From contig NC_051124.1 in assembly GCF_014839805.1 (NCBI RefSeq), forward strand, positions 7,812,001 through 7,876,000: 64,000 bases of DNA. Reading direction: 5' to 3'. Origin of the DNA: Manduca sexta (lineage: Eukaryota > Arthropoda > Insecta > Lepidoptera > Sphingidae). Positions 1 through 13,500 of the stretch are shown in pieces. The translations under genes were made by a program, and so were the position numbers. The notes below the pieces were generated by a model, which saw nothing but the letters and a program-made list of their open reading frames with translations, was not told the DNA's origin and made no database searches. The stretch's first letter is position 1. The number at the start of each line of letters is the position of its first letter.

Positions 1-536
1 ATCTGCTGCCCTTAAGAGACTGCCGCCCATAGGCCGCATATACAGGCTATTTACAAATTCAGGACAAGAGGTATATCTATGTTTGTTAAGAACCAATGAA
101 ATCACTTTATTTACCTAGTCTCGCTCATGCTTTCTAATGGAAACGGCTTAGCAGAGCGAGGTTTTTGTACAAACACAACAAGGAGGAGTGCGAGGGATGT
201 GTGTTAGAGAGGGACGTAAGCGACAAACTTACAGTCACTAAACTGCAATGACAGATGGTCCATAAAAACCCGATTCCTGCCGACTTCCCTTTCGTAATTT
301 ATGTAAAATATTATTATCCTTAGAATGATTTGAAGACCGCATTTATGCATATTATTAGTACTTATATGTTGTGTCGGGTTTCCTTTTGGAATAATTCAAT
401 CTTCGCCATCACTTGACTGTATTTGTCACAGCTAGATGTATAGAGTACAGAAAACATGGATTTCACACTGTTTCACAGCGCCCCTCATCCTCGCCCATCC
501 AGATCTTTTATACTAACTAAGCCATTTCTTTTTCAG
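1..536. other. Intron sequence of Ly6 gene A
   Basis: No coding exon is visible. The stretch ends in a good 3' splice site for gene A: a TACTAAC branch-point-like sequence at 511-517, a pyrimidine-rich tract and AG at 535-536. It therefore reads as the end of an intron whose upstream exons lie before the window. Confidence 0.6.
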
Positions 537-760
537 ATATGAAGAAGCCCTGGTACATACGAGGATGCGCGTCGGAACGCGGCACTTGCGTGGACATCGC
601 TCGAGCGCACTCGTCGCACAACACCATCGTGAAATTGAACTTCTGCCGCGAATGCGATGGAGACAAATGCAATGTAAATGGCGGCAGTCGACTGGAGACA
701 GTCGGTGCATTCATTGCTCTCGTGATTACGCCTTTGCTTGCGAAACACACTCTTTCATAA
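537..760 (+). CDS. Ly6 gene A, terminal exon (5' part outside window)
   Basis: This is the last coding exon of a UPAR/Ly6-domain protein, a class of small extracellular proteins tethered to the outer membrane leaflet by a GPI anchor. The exon is entered in phase 1 (224 nt = 2 + 74 codons including the stop), exactly like the last exons of genes B-E. It encodes a WYIRGC segment, then Cys at the spacing GC..TC..FC.EC..KCN. The closing C-N pair is the Ly6 family signature. About 20 hydrophobic residues ending LLAKHTLS follow, as expected for a GPI-attachment signal. Five cysteines here imply five more in the missing exon 2. Signal-peptide exon and exon 2 must lie upstream of base 1. The in-frame ATG at 539 is not a start, since it follows the 3' splice site directly. 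The binding partner is unknown. Gene identity beyond the family is not claimed. Confidence 0.8.
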
Positions 761-3700
761 AAATTACGCTTGCAATCTTGTAGCTCAGAAAAAATATGAA
801 ATTAACTTTTAGATGGAATGGAATTTTGCAAAACAAATTAAAACTTTTGCTGTAGACAAAGACGGAGATTAAAATTGACATTCCACACCGATCGAGACAC
901 CGTTCTTCTTCGTTAACCATTTTTAACATTCTCCGTAGGCCTTCTTTAACATCTTCCATTCACTGTGATATTGAGGTCTTTCATCCAGTTGATCCGGCGA
1001 TTCACTTGAAAGACTAGCGCATAATTGGTCTTCCTCGGGGACCGTTATAATAAATATAAAGAAATCATACATAGCAATAACATTGCATATAGGTACCTAG
1101 TGAGAATATTCTGCCTATTTTAATTCTAATTTTGTTATATAAAACCACATTTTTCTGGTTTGATAGCACGTAATTCAATATGATTATAATAAAGCGATTT
1201 TCTACCTGAATTTTGTTTAGATAATTTCGAAGAGATCGTGGATATGTTTAAAGCGTAAGTTTTCCAACTGGATAGATTATGTCCTAATTAAACGTAAGTA
1301 CTTAATTAAACCCTTGCTTTTTATCCCGTAACAATATAAACACCGTGAGCGAAACCGCGAACATCTAAAACGAAACAAGCCCGGACGCCTTTATCCTCAA
1401 AGGGTAAGCAGAACTCTTACCAGGACACCAACTTTTCTTCGTATATTCTAGCAACATCTAGATGCGATTAATTTACAGATAGAGAGATTTAGATTTATCG
1501 CCTTAGGCGCCGGGAGGGAGGTGCAAGTAGGGCACGCCCAGAAATAAACCTCAAATAACATAACTCACTGAATAAATCTGCAATAATGGGAACTATCGAC
1601 CACAAAGGGTTTTCTATGATAAAGTATTTTTAAAAACCCCTGCGATTTTAATTTGATAAAAAGAAATACTTAATGATAATATGTTGCATAGTGCGCAGGT
1701 GCAGATACACCACCCTAAAACTAATCTTGGCGGCGACCATGAATATAGCCGAGTCTGAATTTCACACTAACTAGCACATACTTCAATTGTGTTCTAAGAC
1801 GGCAACGTGACCATTGACCATCCTATCCTAATCATGAGAGTCTTTGTTTTTAAACCGAACAGGAGGTTTAATAGGAAACCGGGTAAAACGAGGTGAATTA
1901 AAATAAAAAAAATATTTTTATTTCGATAGTACAGTTGTACTGCTATACGGCTGCCGCGTTGGAGTCTCGGCTTTGATGCCCGGAACGAATATATATTTAG
2001 GTCATTCTGTCCAATATTCCGTATGCTTTAAATTTATAACCAATACTAGGTAGTGCTCGCTTCGACCACGTGAAGTCGTTCCCGCTACAAAAGTATCTAA
2101 AACACATTACAACGGCAGCGATAGGTATTTTAAAAATTATATTTCCCATGGGAATAAATAGCCGGGGTGAAAGTAGCCTGTGTGTCAATCCAGGAGTCAG
2201 GACATGGCCTATTCATGTGCCCATTTCATGTTTATATAAATCTGTCTGTTATTACTGTGATTAATTCTAACAGACATACAAACTATTTCACAAACTTTAG
2301 CATTTATATTATTAAAAAAAGTATGATAACGATTATTGTAATAGATTCACTTTATCACGTCATGAAACGGACTATACAAGGCGAAACGATTCTAACAGAA
2401 TAACTATATAGGTTACTAGGTTTTGTTCGCGACTCGTTTTTCGCAAATGAAAGTCTGGCTTCATATTTGCCCCGAATAAGAATAGCCAATAGCACTCAGG
2501 AATAATGTAGCTTCTTATCAGTGAAAAAAAATCAAAATCGATTTAAGTGCCTGCGATTAGCGCGTTCAAACAAACTCTTCGGATTTATATATTAGTATAA
2601 ATTATAATAAGTAAGTAATAAATACTATTAATAAGTAGTTATTGACAGAAATGAAATATGCTTTGACGCCTTCTATTTTATTAATTATTCCAATTGTATG
2701 TTATTGCTATTTATTTACATCAGGAGCATACAAATTTTATAGACGTCTTCTATAATTTTATTATTATTTGTTAAAAATTAGCAATTAAATAAGAAATAAT
2801 GAATATGATATTCGTAATTAAAAAGAATCCCGTTTTCTAAGAACGTCATAAAGTTTTTAAATTTCAAACGCATTATAGTATGTAAATATATCTCCGATGA
2901 CTACGACATCGAGTTGTAACCTAAATATTGAGTCGAAAGTGTCAAAGAATAAATAAAAGATGCGACAACGCTGCTTGCTGCTTACTAAACCTACGCAAAT
3001 TCCGGGTTCGTGCAGTACTTATAGTCTTTATATATTATAACGCAATTCGTTTGCAATACTATAAATTATGCACAATCAGCCACGAAAGCAGTTATCAAAA
3101 TTTAAATTTTATATCGCCTTTAACCTTTTGTGCTCGTATTAATAATATTTTTTGCACTAAAATAAACATCTAAGTGTATTATTTATTTTAGATAAAGAAA
3201 AACGAAAATTTCGATTGAAGTTAATTCATAGCAGAATTTCATAGAAGTCTTTGAAATTTTGAATTTGTTTACTAATTTATGGCTGACTGTATCCAAGTAT
3301 ATATCTTTTAATAGAACAAGTATGAACATGATATATATGATAATCATATGAATAGATTCCGCACATATTTTTTATTATTAAATTAAAATAGCAATTCCGA
3401 TGTCAATAAAAAAATATTTTTGTCATTTTACGAACCCTTTTTTACAGTTTTAACAATCATATGGCATTCAAAACGATACGGCCGATAACAAATTATCAAC
3501 AAAACAATAATCATCATCATAATAAGACATGACGCATCGGTGGTTTTACTCTATGAGAAGGTGAATGTTACACAATACCTTACTGCTATTCGCGCCAGTC
3601 CCTCACTAGTCACAGAATAGCGTTGCAAACGCTGCGTTTTTTTAAACGCTCATATACAAGATATAAGGAAAACGTTCAATATGTTGTAATTTTATTGGTA

Positions 3701-3788
3701 TAAATAGGAATTTTGACAATATTTATGGATATTGAGTTAGAAGTTAATGCGTCACCCGGTGAACGTATAAGGCTGAATACTCTATACT
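761..3788. other. Intergenic, AT-rich with repeat fragments
   Basis: I see no gene here. About 1385-1445 there is a reverse-oriented fragment of the TG-tailed tRNA-SINE (its CGCCTTTATCC..TACCAGGACACC..CTTTTC stretch). At about 2418-2606 there is a short copy of the repeat whose tail reads GATTAGCGCGTTCAAACAAAC, ending TTAGTATAAAT. The open frames in the rest are short and show no coding features. Confidence 0.45.
1049..1054 (+). promoter_or_regulatory. Possible polyadenylation signal of gene A
   Basis: This is an AATAAA hexamer 289 bp after the gene A stop codon. Such hexamers are common in AT-rich DNA, so this is only a positional candidate. Confidence 0.25.
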
Positions 3789-4178
3789 TGACTGCCTTGG
3801 TGGCGTAGTTGTAATACGTACGCAGTACGAGTACAACAACTGTGCTTAAATCCTAGGTTCGAATCGTACACAAAAAATAATTGTGACTGGGTTGTTTCTA
3901 TCTAAATAATTACTCAGTCGCAGCTCGGAATTAGGAAGATGCCGGAGTCTTACCCTGTGTCTCAGAAATCACGGAAAGCCGTTGCTTGAACGCCTGAACT
4001 TTTCCAGTCACGTCAGATTGTTGTCCAACCGGAATATTATGAGACAATAGAAACAGGGAGTGCACCTGTACTCGTATATTGCGCACACACTTAAGCACTT
4101 TAATATTTTCTGCGTACCTGGCTGATACTCCGCTGAGATTGGCCGCGCAGAAATTCAGGAGGGATTCATTCATTCAAC
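3789..4178 (+). mobile_element. tRNA-derived SINE, second family, near full length
   Basis: A tRNA-like head carries an A-box-like TGGCGTAGTTG (about 3800) and a B-box-like GGTTCGAATC (about 3857). The body follows (ACTCAGTCGCAGCTCGG..GGAAGATGCCGGAGTC..GTGTCTCAGA..GCGCACACACTT..GAGATTGGCCG), and the tail is ATTC-type (ATTCATTCATTC) at about 4163-4178. The same body recurs at 63012-63215. The open frame on the other strand in this interval is a repeat shadow. The element lies just 5' of gene B exon 1. Confidence 0.6.
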
Positions 4179-4420
4179 TTAACAATTATATACATACATA
4201 ATATGATAAGTTTAAAAAATTACATTCTTTTAATCTTACAATAGCAATAGACTAAAATACTTTTATAATATTTGAAATCCATAACATTTATATAGCTGGT
4301 GACTATTGAGTCATTTTTTAAAACGCCCGTCTGTGACGACATGAATACAAACGTAGTACAAATTTGCTGCTCGGCGTCATTCGCTTGCCGATAGACATAA
4401 GAGGCGATCGTCAATCGTTG

Positions 4421-4426
4421 TCAGTG
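4421..4426 (+). promoter_or_regulatory. Initiator-like TCAGTG upstream of gene B
   Basis: TCAGTG matches the arthropod initiator consensus (TCAGT) and lies 43 bp before the gene B ATG, with no intervening ATG. This is a plausible transcription start; I see no convincing TATA box. Confidence 0.35.
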
Positions 4427-4463
4427 TATTTAAATTCAGAGATTGTGTTGTGCCGATAAAAAT

Positions 4464-4521
4464 ATGGCGAAGTTATCAATTGCCGTGTCTATTGTTCTAT
4501 TGGCCTTGTTTGTTAACGACG
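4464..4521 (+). CDS. Gene B exon 1 (signal peptide)
   Basis: The ATG is followed by a 19-codon hydrophobic leader. The exon ends on the first base of a Gly codon at a strong donor (G|GTGAGT), so it is phase 1, as in the exon 1 of genes C, D and E. The length of 58 nt compares with 52-61 nt in the relatives. Confidence 0.7.
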
Positions 4522-7500
4522 GTGAGTTTATATAATTTAATTAATTACTAGTTTTTAATTTGAATTATTTTTGTATACAGACCTTTTTAAGCCCCGATGG
4601 AAAATGAGGTGTTATTAGTTTAAGGTGTGTAGATGTGTGTCTGTGTATCTGTATGTCTGCTGCGGTATCGTAAATCCGAAAAGAATAATCGATTCCGATA
4701 CGGTTTTTTTTTGTTTGAAAGTTGATATGATCGAGATGTTTGTTAGGTATCATTTAGATCTATTTAGGTATCCGAAGAATATCAGCTCATTTCGGAAATC
4801 GTTTATTACTTACCTCAATTATTTATTTTACTCCTAAAGGCACACCTTTAACACGGTAGTTGTTTAATCTGTTTATGTCAAAATGAGGGTGACGTAAGCG
4901 CATACATGTAACGTGGGTGCGTGACGAGCCTTTCTAACAGAAATTGGCGGGAACATTGCATTTACTAACTTTTGCAGAGGTTTTTTTTTGTTTTGCATCT
5001 GTTATGAACTCTATATGGGCAAACTCACCGACAAACGGTGACAGCTATATTATAAAAGAAGAAGAACTTTTGGATACGACAAAAAATATATACTACATAG
5101 CATAACACTTATTTTCTCTTTTAGGCGTACCTAGAGGTGTATCATATCTATCTATTTCTATACTTCTCAGTTTCTACCACTTTTTATTATTGTATTTTAA
5201 CTCGGGTCCAACGATACTTTCGGCTTTCGCATATCTATCTACCCAGTGTTGTGTTGTAAATATGTATGTAGTTATACGACGGATACCAACCAGTACCTAC
5301 CTACATGTCTTACCTAATAGTGAAAGTAAAAACAAGTTTCTCCGATTGCAAACGTAATCAGCATGATTCGAATGAGAAAAATCCAGTCGAAATAAATGTG
5401 TCGAAATAAATAAAGGATGGAGAAATCTATAGAAATTTCTGTATTGTAGTATCTCTCGACAGGTTGGCACCGTCTGCGTAGTGCCTTAAAATCTTTGCTG
5501 GTAGGATATTTTATATCCGCTTGGATAGTGTCCACCGTACACAAGGTGTTTAAAACCGCCATATTGGCCCACGTAAGTCGCGTTTCGGGATCAGCCTGTA
5601 TATATCCGGTTCCAACAGGCATAATTGTATCGATTGTCGAGGGTAATCATCTCTAGTCAGTCGACATTATATTGGATACTACTCCACTCACCATCAGGTA
5701 CGGTGGGGTCACCTAGCCGGGCCTGAATAAAAAAAACACAATGAAAGCATAAATTAGATACTAATATAAACACACCCAAACACATAAGCAAACACAATTT
5801 TGGTTTTACCGAAATTTTTTGAAAAAAAGAAATAAGTATAATAGAGGCTTATTTCAATATAGACAAATTAATTCAAATTTGTTCTTTCTTTCATCGTTGA
5901 CTTTCGAAAATGTATGTTACGAAATTTATATTTTAGGCAAAGTTATGCCATTGCAAGGAATAACTTTCAAGTAGGAACTCCGTTACTTACTTACCTAGCT
6001 TGTAGCACCTTCTTAGTCGTTGAATCTAGAAACAATCCTTCTATATTATAGGTAAGCTTGTTTACAAAATATTACAATACTCACTGGGAGTGTCTGCGTG
6101 GACCAGTTAAACTGGTTTCCGAGCTATAAGTGGATTGCAACGCTATACTTTTATATAAAAACATTATTTAGTATTTCCTTAGCCCATTGCGAACAAAGTA
6201 TGTAATGTTTAAAAATGTTAGTAGTAAATTTTAAGTTTAAATTTTATACGGAATTTCCTTTAAAAATTATCCATATTATCGTATTAGTATTTTGATAATT
6301 ATTTCTGGTTGGGAGACTATACAAACTTTTGAAATTCTTATGGAGAATTTTTCAGATATGTAGGTTTCCTCACATTATTTGTCAACATTAAAGCAAGTGA
6401 TAAAAAACAAAGAATACATACATAACTTTAGAAAAAGTGATAGATGCGTGCCCTTGTGTTTTGAACCTGCGTACAACTGTGTTCCACTATTAATTACGCT
6501 ATCGCCGCTATTGGGACGTTTTGCGCATGCATTTAATTTAATTTATAATTTATACAATTCGGTATTTTATTAAACGTTGAACGTCCACGTGCATTTTCAA
6601 ATTCAGTATAGTTTTTGACAGGCCAGGATAAAAAAATATATATTACAAGATGCTTTTAAACATTTTATAGTTATCTTTGAAAGTGTGCGCGAATTTGATA
6701 TCATGCGGCAGAAACACTTACAATGTTAAGCTTGTTTTTAAAAAAAGTGTAGTGCAAATGCGTGCGAAGTGCAACTGTAAGGCCCCGTTCACACGAAAGA
6801 CTGCACGCTTTACGCAGAATAAAGTTCTACCGTATAATGGCGTATTCACACGATATAGTATCAAAAAAAAACTTTCTGCTGTCAACGTGATGGGAGATGG
6901 TTTAAAGCGCTTTGGAATTCAATTTTGGGCTCTTCAAAGCTTGAGTGAATCGGTTTCTGCTAGGCAAGCATGCTTCAAAATGTTTTCATCTTAGACCGAA
7001 TCATCGCTTAACATCAAGCGGATAGCGGCCAAAAGTAAGCCTATTTAGGATAAAAAAAAAATGTTCTTAGTTAAAATACTGTATGTCACCGCCCGTTATC
7101 CCAAATATTGATCAATCAAAATTGAATATCAAATGTAATTTATCAAATTACCATAACTCATGTTCAGCTACGCCTATAGAAGAAACCCTCGCATTATTGT
7201 CAAGTACTGCCTGAATCGGTAGTAATCATTAAACAAGGCAGAAACAAATTACAATAGCCAACGTGTAGTACCAACACGCTTTCACTTATCAACGTTTGAC
7301 ACACTTTAAAACCCTTTGGCATTTGTACTGGTAACAGAGCGCCTCTACGAGCACTTTCGAATATTTTTTATGTTGCATAAGAAAGGTAAAACATATTGTG
7401 ACCGATTTGTGAAAGGTTGCTACCTAAACGGCGCGGAATTAGTTATAAGTCGATTGGCCAAGATTTTTATGGCAAAACACTTGAAGTATATTTATATTCA

Positions 7501-10500
7501 GGGCTATAAATACCTATAATACCAGAAGTGCGATAGATGTTTGCTTTACAGAAAAGAATTGAGGAAAAGTTGCATTTAGACTTTTGGAAACCTCACTGTC
7601 CGTGGGATATTCCGTGGTTTATTGTAAAACAGTGAAGCTATCCCGTTCATACCGGACCGTTTGTCTTGTAGGTATGTCTAAAGTGTGGCGTGGTCATTAA
7701 GCGTGTTATTCTAGAGCCCTTCATTGAATAACACGTTATAATACATTAATTTACCAAACAAATGCGTGGACGATGGTCTAGTCCCCTATTCGTTAAACAT
7801 GTGGCCCGCATGATCTTATATTTAATGTAAGTACGGAACGATATTGATTTCCATTGTAAATTAATAAAAATTTACATTATTACATCAATTGATAGATTTC
7901 TAAAGAAATAATTGTATGAAACATGCGGTTTTAGAGACCATTAATTGTGCAAATGGCAGTTATATCAGAGAAAATACTTAAAATCATCCATTTAGGAAAT
8001 TAACTGGACGTCGTCAATAGATATCGTTAATTTTTATTATCTATTGACCTGACCTTTCCCTTGGATATTGTATTTTCGACTATATTGCTTATTACGACGA
8101 GTTCTTATAAGTTTTAGTTGTACTTGTATGAATGTACAAACTAACTCGACACAATTATCACAACACATTATACATATAATAAAATATGACGATATTATTT
8201 TTAAAATCCCACGTTTATCGTAAAATTATGCGGTTTCCTGGTATTTTTACATCAAATAGTACATAACTATTCTGTACATTTATATTTTTTTTAAAACTAT
8301 TTTTCGGCTTAATCGCGGCTTTAATACTTCAGTTTTCCTCTGACGTTCCGAGAAATAAATAAAATCCGAAAAATAGTTTAATTTTAATGTCTAACATTTG
8401 TTAGAGCAGTTATCTATTTGAACTAAGGTCGATTGGCGTAAAAAACTTATTTTTTTTGGAAAATTACTTTTATATAGTAGGTATACTATCTACATAATAT
8501 TACATGGTTACCCATTGCTAAGCATGGGTCTTCTTCTAAGAATATTTAGCTCACCACGTTGCCTTGGTGCGTGCTCTTAAGACTTCACATACTTCTGTAA
8601 ATCATCCTATTTTTGTCATAAATATTTCCTTGTCAAGAACACGTAAAATCGAAATGTCGAAAGTGCAGGGTTCTTTAGCGTAGGCGTGCAGTTCCCACCG
8701 AGAGAAACCCGCGAACCGAATACCGGAATCTCCCGGCTTAGCAACTGCAGGAGCACGGAAGATTGAGGACGAACTTGGGGAAAGGATGGGGAACCCTTTT
8801 AGGATAGGATAGAAGGAAAAAAGTGGGGAAACGTTCGCGAGCCCTTATAGGCCTCAATGTATACAGCCAAGACGTATACACGCTGAACTGTGTACCATGG
8901 ACTGCAGCAAACGTTCATGCATTGTGCATTCGGTGTGGAGACCAAGCGCATAAGAATTGCTTCGGAAGAGAAAAGAGATGGGCTGGTATATATATGTTAT
9001 ATGTCAGCAATCCTTTTTACTCTCGTTTATAGACATATAATTTACTTATATCAGGAATAGAAAATAAAACATACGTAGAACTAAGTTGTTCTTAGCCAGC
9101 TGGAACTATTTTAACCTGTTCTTAAAATACAACAGTCTGCGAGGATAGTTAAGGTAATAAAGTAATGGGCGCGAGAGTTTTAACTCATAGCTCTAGGCCG
9201 TGACCTTTATATTAGGTCAACAGGCCGTGCACTACGGCGTTAGTCATCCCGATTATCCAGCTGGTTGGCGTGGGAATATAGCCCTTATTAACAAAAGTAG
9301 TAGTGCTACACGGAACTATTCATTCTGGATAGAATGGATCAAAATGATAGTCACATTACACATTTATGCCCACATAAGGGATGGTGTGACCGGGTGAATA
9401 CTACTCTCTCCTAAAAAAACACCAAACATCTGGTGAACTATGGCAAATACGTACTTCACTACTACTATCACTTCTCGGTGTTCTTGGTGAAGATGACAGT
9501 TCCTAGTAAAATTCGAGTGTTATTATTGATCATATGGATGTAAAATCTTTTCTTTATACAAAGTACGTGCATAGCAAAGTGACCCCGGTGCATCTGATGG
9601 TAAGTGAAGTGGAGTCCAATAGAATGTCTATGTACGAGATATGATTACGCCTCAACAGTCGACACGATTATGTCGGCCGACTAAAATATTATCTATCTTT
9701 TTTGTGATTACATCTGTGTGTTTGATTTGAACTGGTCGGAAAACCAAACCACAAAAGTTTATCGTTCAGATAATACAAATACAATTATTTAGAAAACTAA
9801 AATATAGCCCAGTACATAAATAACAAAAATAACTAGGAAATATCGTGTGCTCATTTGCATAACGGAAACAAAGTAACTATTTAATGAATTTATGTCGATA
9901 TAAAATATTATTTTACATATATCCTTAAGCACATAATGTCAATTTTTAATTAATGAATAAACTAACTTCACATAACTGTTCCGTTGGGGCTATTTTGTAA
10001 TCGCTCATGGGAGACCTAGCCTATGCCTAGCCTATGAATGTTTTGTATAAAACGGACTTTTACGGAAGGCCCTGGAAATAAATATCCATTGTTTGAATAA
10101 GAATTAAATAACATAATTCATAAAAAAACTATTTTGTAGCGTGTAATTAATATTTTTTTTACAAAGAACGTTTTCAAACCCACGGACAATTGTACAAAAT
10201 ATTTAATTACTTATTTTTATTCCCTCGAAATAATGATTTTCGCAAAATTATACAATGAAATTTATGCACAATTTATTAAATAATTAGCTATGGCCGACGC
10301 AACTTCGATAGTTTAATTAATGCTTAAAAAAATACTAGGTATTAATTTTGGAGCCAGTTTCGTTTTCGCCTGATACGCCAACAAACATGAATTGAGCAAA
10401 CATGCAAACAAACAAACACCTATTTTTAGAAGTTTTTTTATGTTCCTAACCAATTCCTCGCATTTTCCGGGTATTTATTTTTAAAAATATGTAATGTACA

Positions 10501-13500
10501 GTAACGGAAAATCTAGGATTTCATTATATGCACTTATACTTGTAGATACTAGAAAAAGGATTGTTCTTTTTTTGCAAAACTATTTTTTACGTTAATAAAT
10601 AAACACTTCAAATATTTTAATTTATTTTATTTGACTAGCTAACAATAATTTATACCAATACAATACGACGGAAACAGCCGATATAACCTATAAATGCAAT
10701 AATTTCTTACAGGCCAGGTATACATGCACAAAATAGATTATAATTAATACATCTAAATACATTATAGATTGTACAATAATAGAATCACATATTAATACCA
10801 ACTAATTATAATAAATATTTACAAGATTAATAAACTCATAATTTTCAAAACGTAAGATAAATTACGCACACAAAATTCCAAATATAAATTGCAAATTTCA
10901 TTATTATTTTAAGAAATACTCGATATTTCTTTTGTAAAATTTTAGCTCATCAACTCTTGAACTCCATTACTAGGTGATTTACTATGTGAACGAACATAAC
11001 TTCGCATGTGGCACAAAATAAGCGTAAGTACATTCTAATAAATGTTGAGCTAATATCGAAACCCTAGTGACGGCACCGACGGTTCTTATTGTTGTGCCAA
11101 ATGTGTTTAGTGACTCACAAAATACATAAGTACAATGTGATATTGTTTTTCCGACCTGGCTAAAACTTAAATAAACATTGCTATTGTTTACATGACTAGA
11201 TCTCTATTGATAAAAGAATGCTTAGAGCCTTGCGAGCATTTCCGTTCGATGTTTGTATTCATTTTTGTTATAGTCGGTGCAGCGATAGTAGTTTTCTCAG
11301 TTTATTTCTAATATATAATATACATCCAACCCTGCACAATTTTTTAAACTTCACAAACTGTTCACAACAATTCTCTCTCTCTCTCTAATTGTTTCCTCAA
11401 GGCTGAGGATCATGACCCCTGTCACTTGGTCAAGTCTTGGACAGCTGATCACCAAGCATGATGGTCCTCCGCCAGATGCAGTGCCTCCGGGATAGTCATG
11501 GCTAGCGTCTTGCTTATTTTATCAGCTCAACGAGCTGGTCTGTGGCCACGTGGTCTGCTCCCCCCAACCTTTCCTAACAAGATAGATCGTGTCAGGTTGT
11601 CAGAGTTTTTCCGCGCCACATGACCGAAGAACAAACAATTAGGGAACAAGATTTTTGTCCTTACTACAATTAGGTTTAAAACTATGTTAATTATTTCTTT
11701 TTAATTTTTTAATTACTACAATAAAAAAAACTCATTTGTATTTTTTAATAAATAAAAATGTACATTGTTGAATCGTGAATCGTCAGTAAAAGCATTGGCC
11801 TCCGATTAGCGTGATTTTGCATGAATCGTCCTCGAGCTTGTCTCAGTTGAATAGTTAGAAGCTGTTAAATATGTAATTATTTAATGCAAACTCGTTGACA
11901 GTCAATAACGCACTGACGTCTTTATTGTGACAGGTCTAAACCTGCCAGTCACATATATAACATTTCTCCCCCATAACATAAGAATTATTAAGGTACAACT
12001 AAATAACAGAACATAAACTAAAATAACAAATTACAAGTCCATACAAAAGAAAGCTCTATAGTCAACTCTTTGTTTTGGCGTAATAATCTCTCCGATTGAC
12101 CTGGCCTTTGCTCCGAGGAAAGTTGATTCTCAGTTTCGTGAGCAACCCTGACCTTCTGAACCTAATGTCACATCTTGAACGCACTGGTTTTCCGAATCTG
12201 ATGTCACAGCCTCAAAAAACTCATCATCGGAGCTCAGGTTTGGCTGAAGTGGTAATTCGGCTGGAGCCTCGGCTAGTGCCACTTCATTATCTCCAGCTGG
12301 AGCCTCGACTAATGCCACTTCGTTATGTCCATCTCCCTCTGGTGCAACTTTGCGACACAATCGCTTGGTCCTCCCTTGGAGACGTATCTGTCTCGTAAAG
12401 TTCAGGCGTAAAATCCAGGACGTCACCGGTATTAGAGATGGGAGGAAGAGACTTTCCTACAAGTTGATTTTTATGTTTTTCACTTGCACTAAGGTCGTAC
12501 AGTCCCGTGACTAAATATGTTAATTTGCCTATTCGTTTGGTAACAATGCCACGATTCCATGTAAATTGTTTATTTCCCTTGATATTTCTTATACATAACA
12601 ACATCACCCGNNNNNNNNNNNNNNNNNNNNNNNNNNNNNNNNNNNNNNNNNNNNNNNNNNNNNNNNNNNNNNNNNNNNNNNNNNNNNNNNNNNNNNNNNN
12701 NNNNNNNNNNNNNNNNNNNNNNNNNNNNNNNNNNNNNNNNNNNNNNNNNNNNNNNNNNNNNNNNNNNNNNNNNNNNNNNNNNNNNNNNNNNNNNNNNNNN
12801 NNNNNNNNNNNNNNNNNNNNNNNNNNNNNNNNNNNNNNNNNNNNNNNNNNNNNNNNNNNNNNNNNNNNNNNNNNNNNNNNNNNNNNNNNNNNNNNNNNNN
12901 NNNNNNNNNNNNNNNNNNNNNNNNNNNNNNNNNNNNNNNNNNNNNNNNNNNNNNNNNNNNNNNNNNNNNNNNNNNNNNNNNNNNNNNNNNNNNNNNNNNN
13001 NNNNNNNNNNNNNNNNNNNNNNNNNNNNNNNNNNNNNNNNNNNNNNNNNNNNNNNNNNNNNNNNNNNNNNNNNNNNNNNNNNNNNNNNNNNNNNNNNNNN
13101 NNNNNNNNNNCTAAATATGTTAATTGCCTATTCGTTTGGTAACAATGCCACGATTCCATGTAAATTGTTTATTTCCTTGATATTTCTTATACATAACAAC
13201 ATCACCCTTTTAAAACTTTGTCTGTTGGAACCTCCATAGGCCCTACTGTGAACACTGTTGTCGTTTCTAAATTTGGTAAGAGATTCAGAAGGGGATGGCG
13301 GTGAAATAGGATTAATCAAAATCTAGGCGCGAACGAAGTTTTCGCCCAAATACCAACTGCGCAGCGAAGACCCAGTTGTAGAATGAACCGAATTTCTATA
13401 ATCGAAAAGGTATTTTAATAACTTTTCGTAACGTTCTTTTAAATAGTACTACAGATAACAAACAAGATTTAATACCTTTTTGATAATTTTACATAGCTCT

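Noticed and set aside
3931..4173. 80-codon frame on the minus strand
   Set aside because: It is the reverse of the SINE body at 3789-4178.
12323..13159. Long frames across the N gap on both strands
   Set aside because: They exist only because N was read as open; real coding evidence is confined to the gypsy integrase end.
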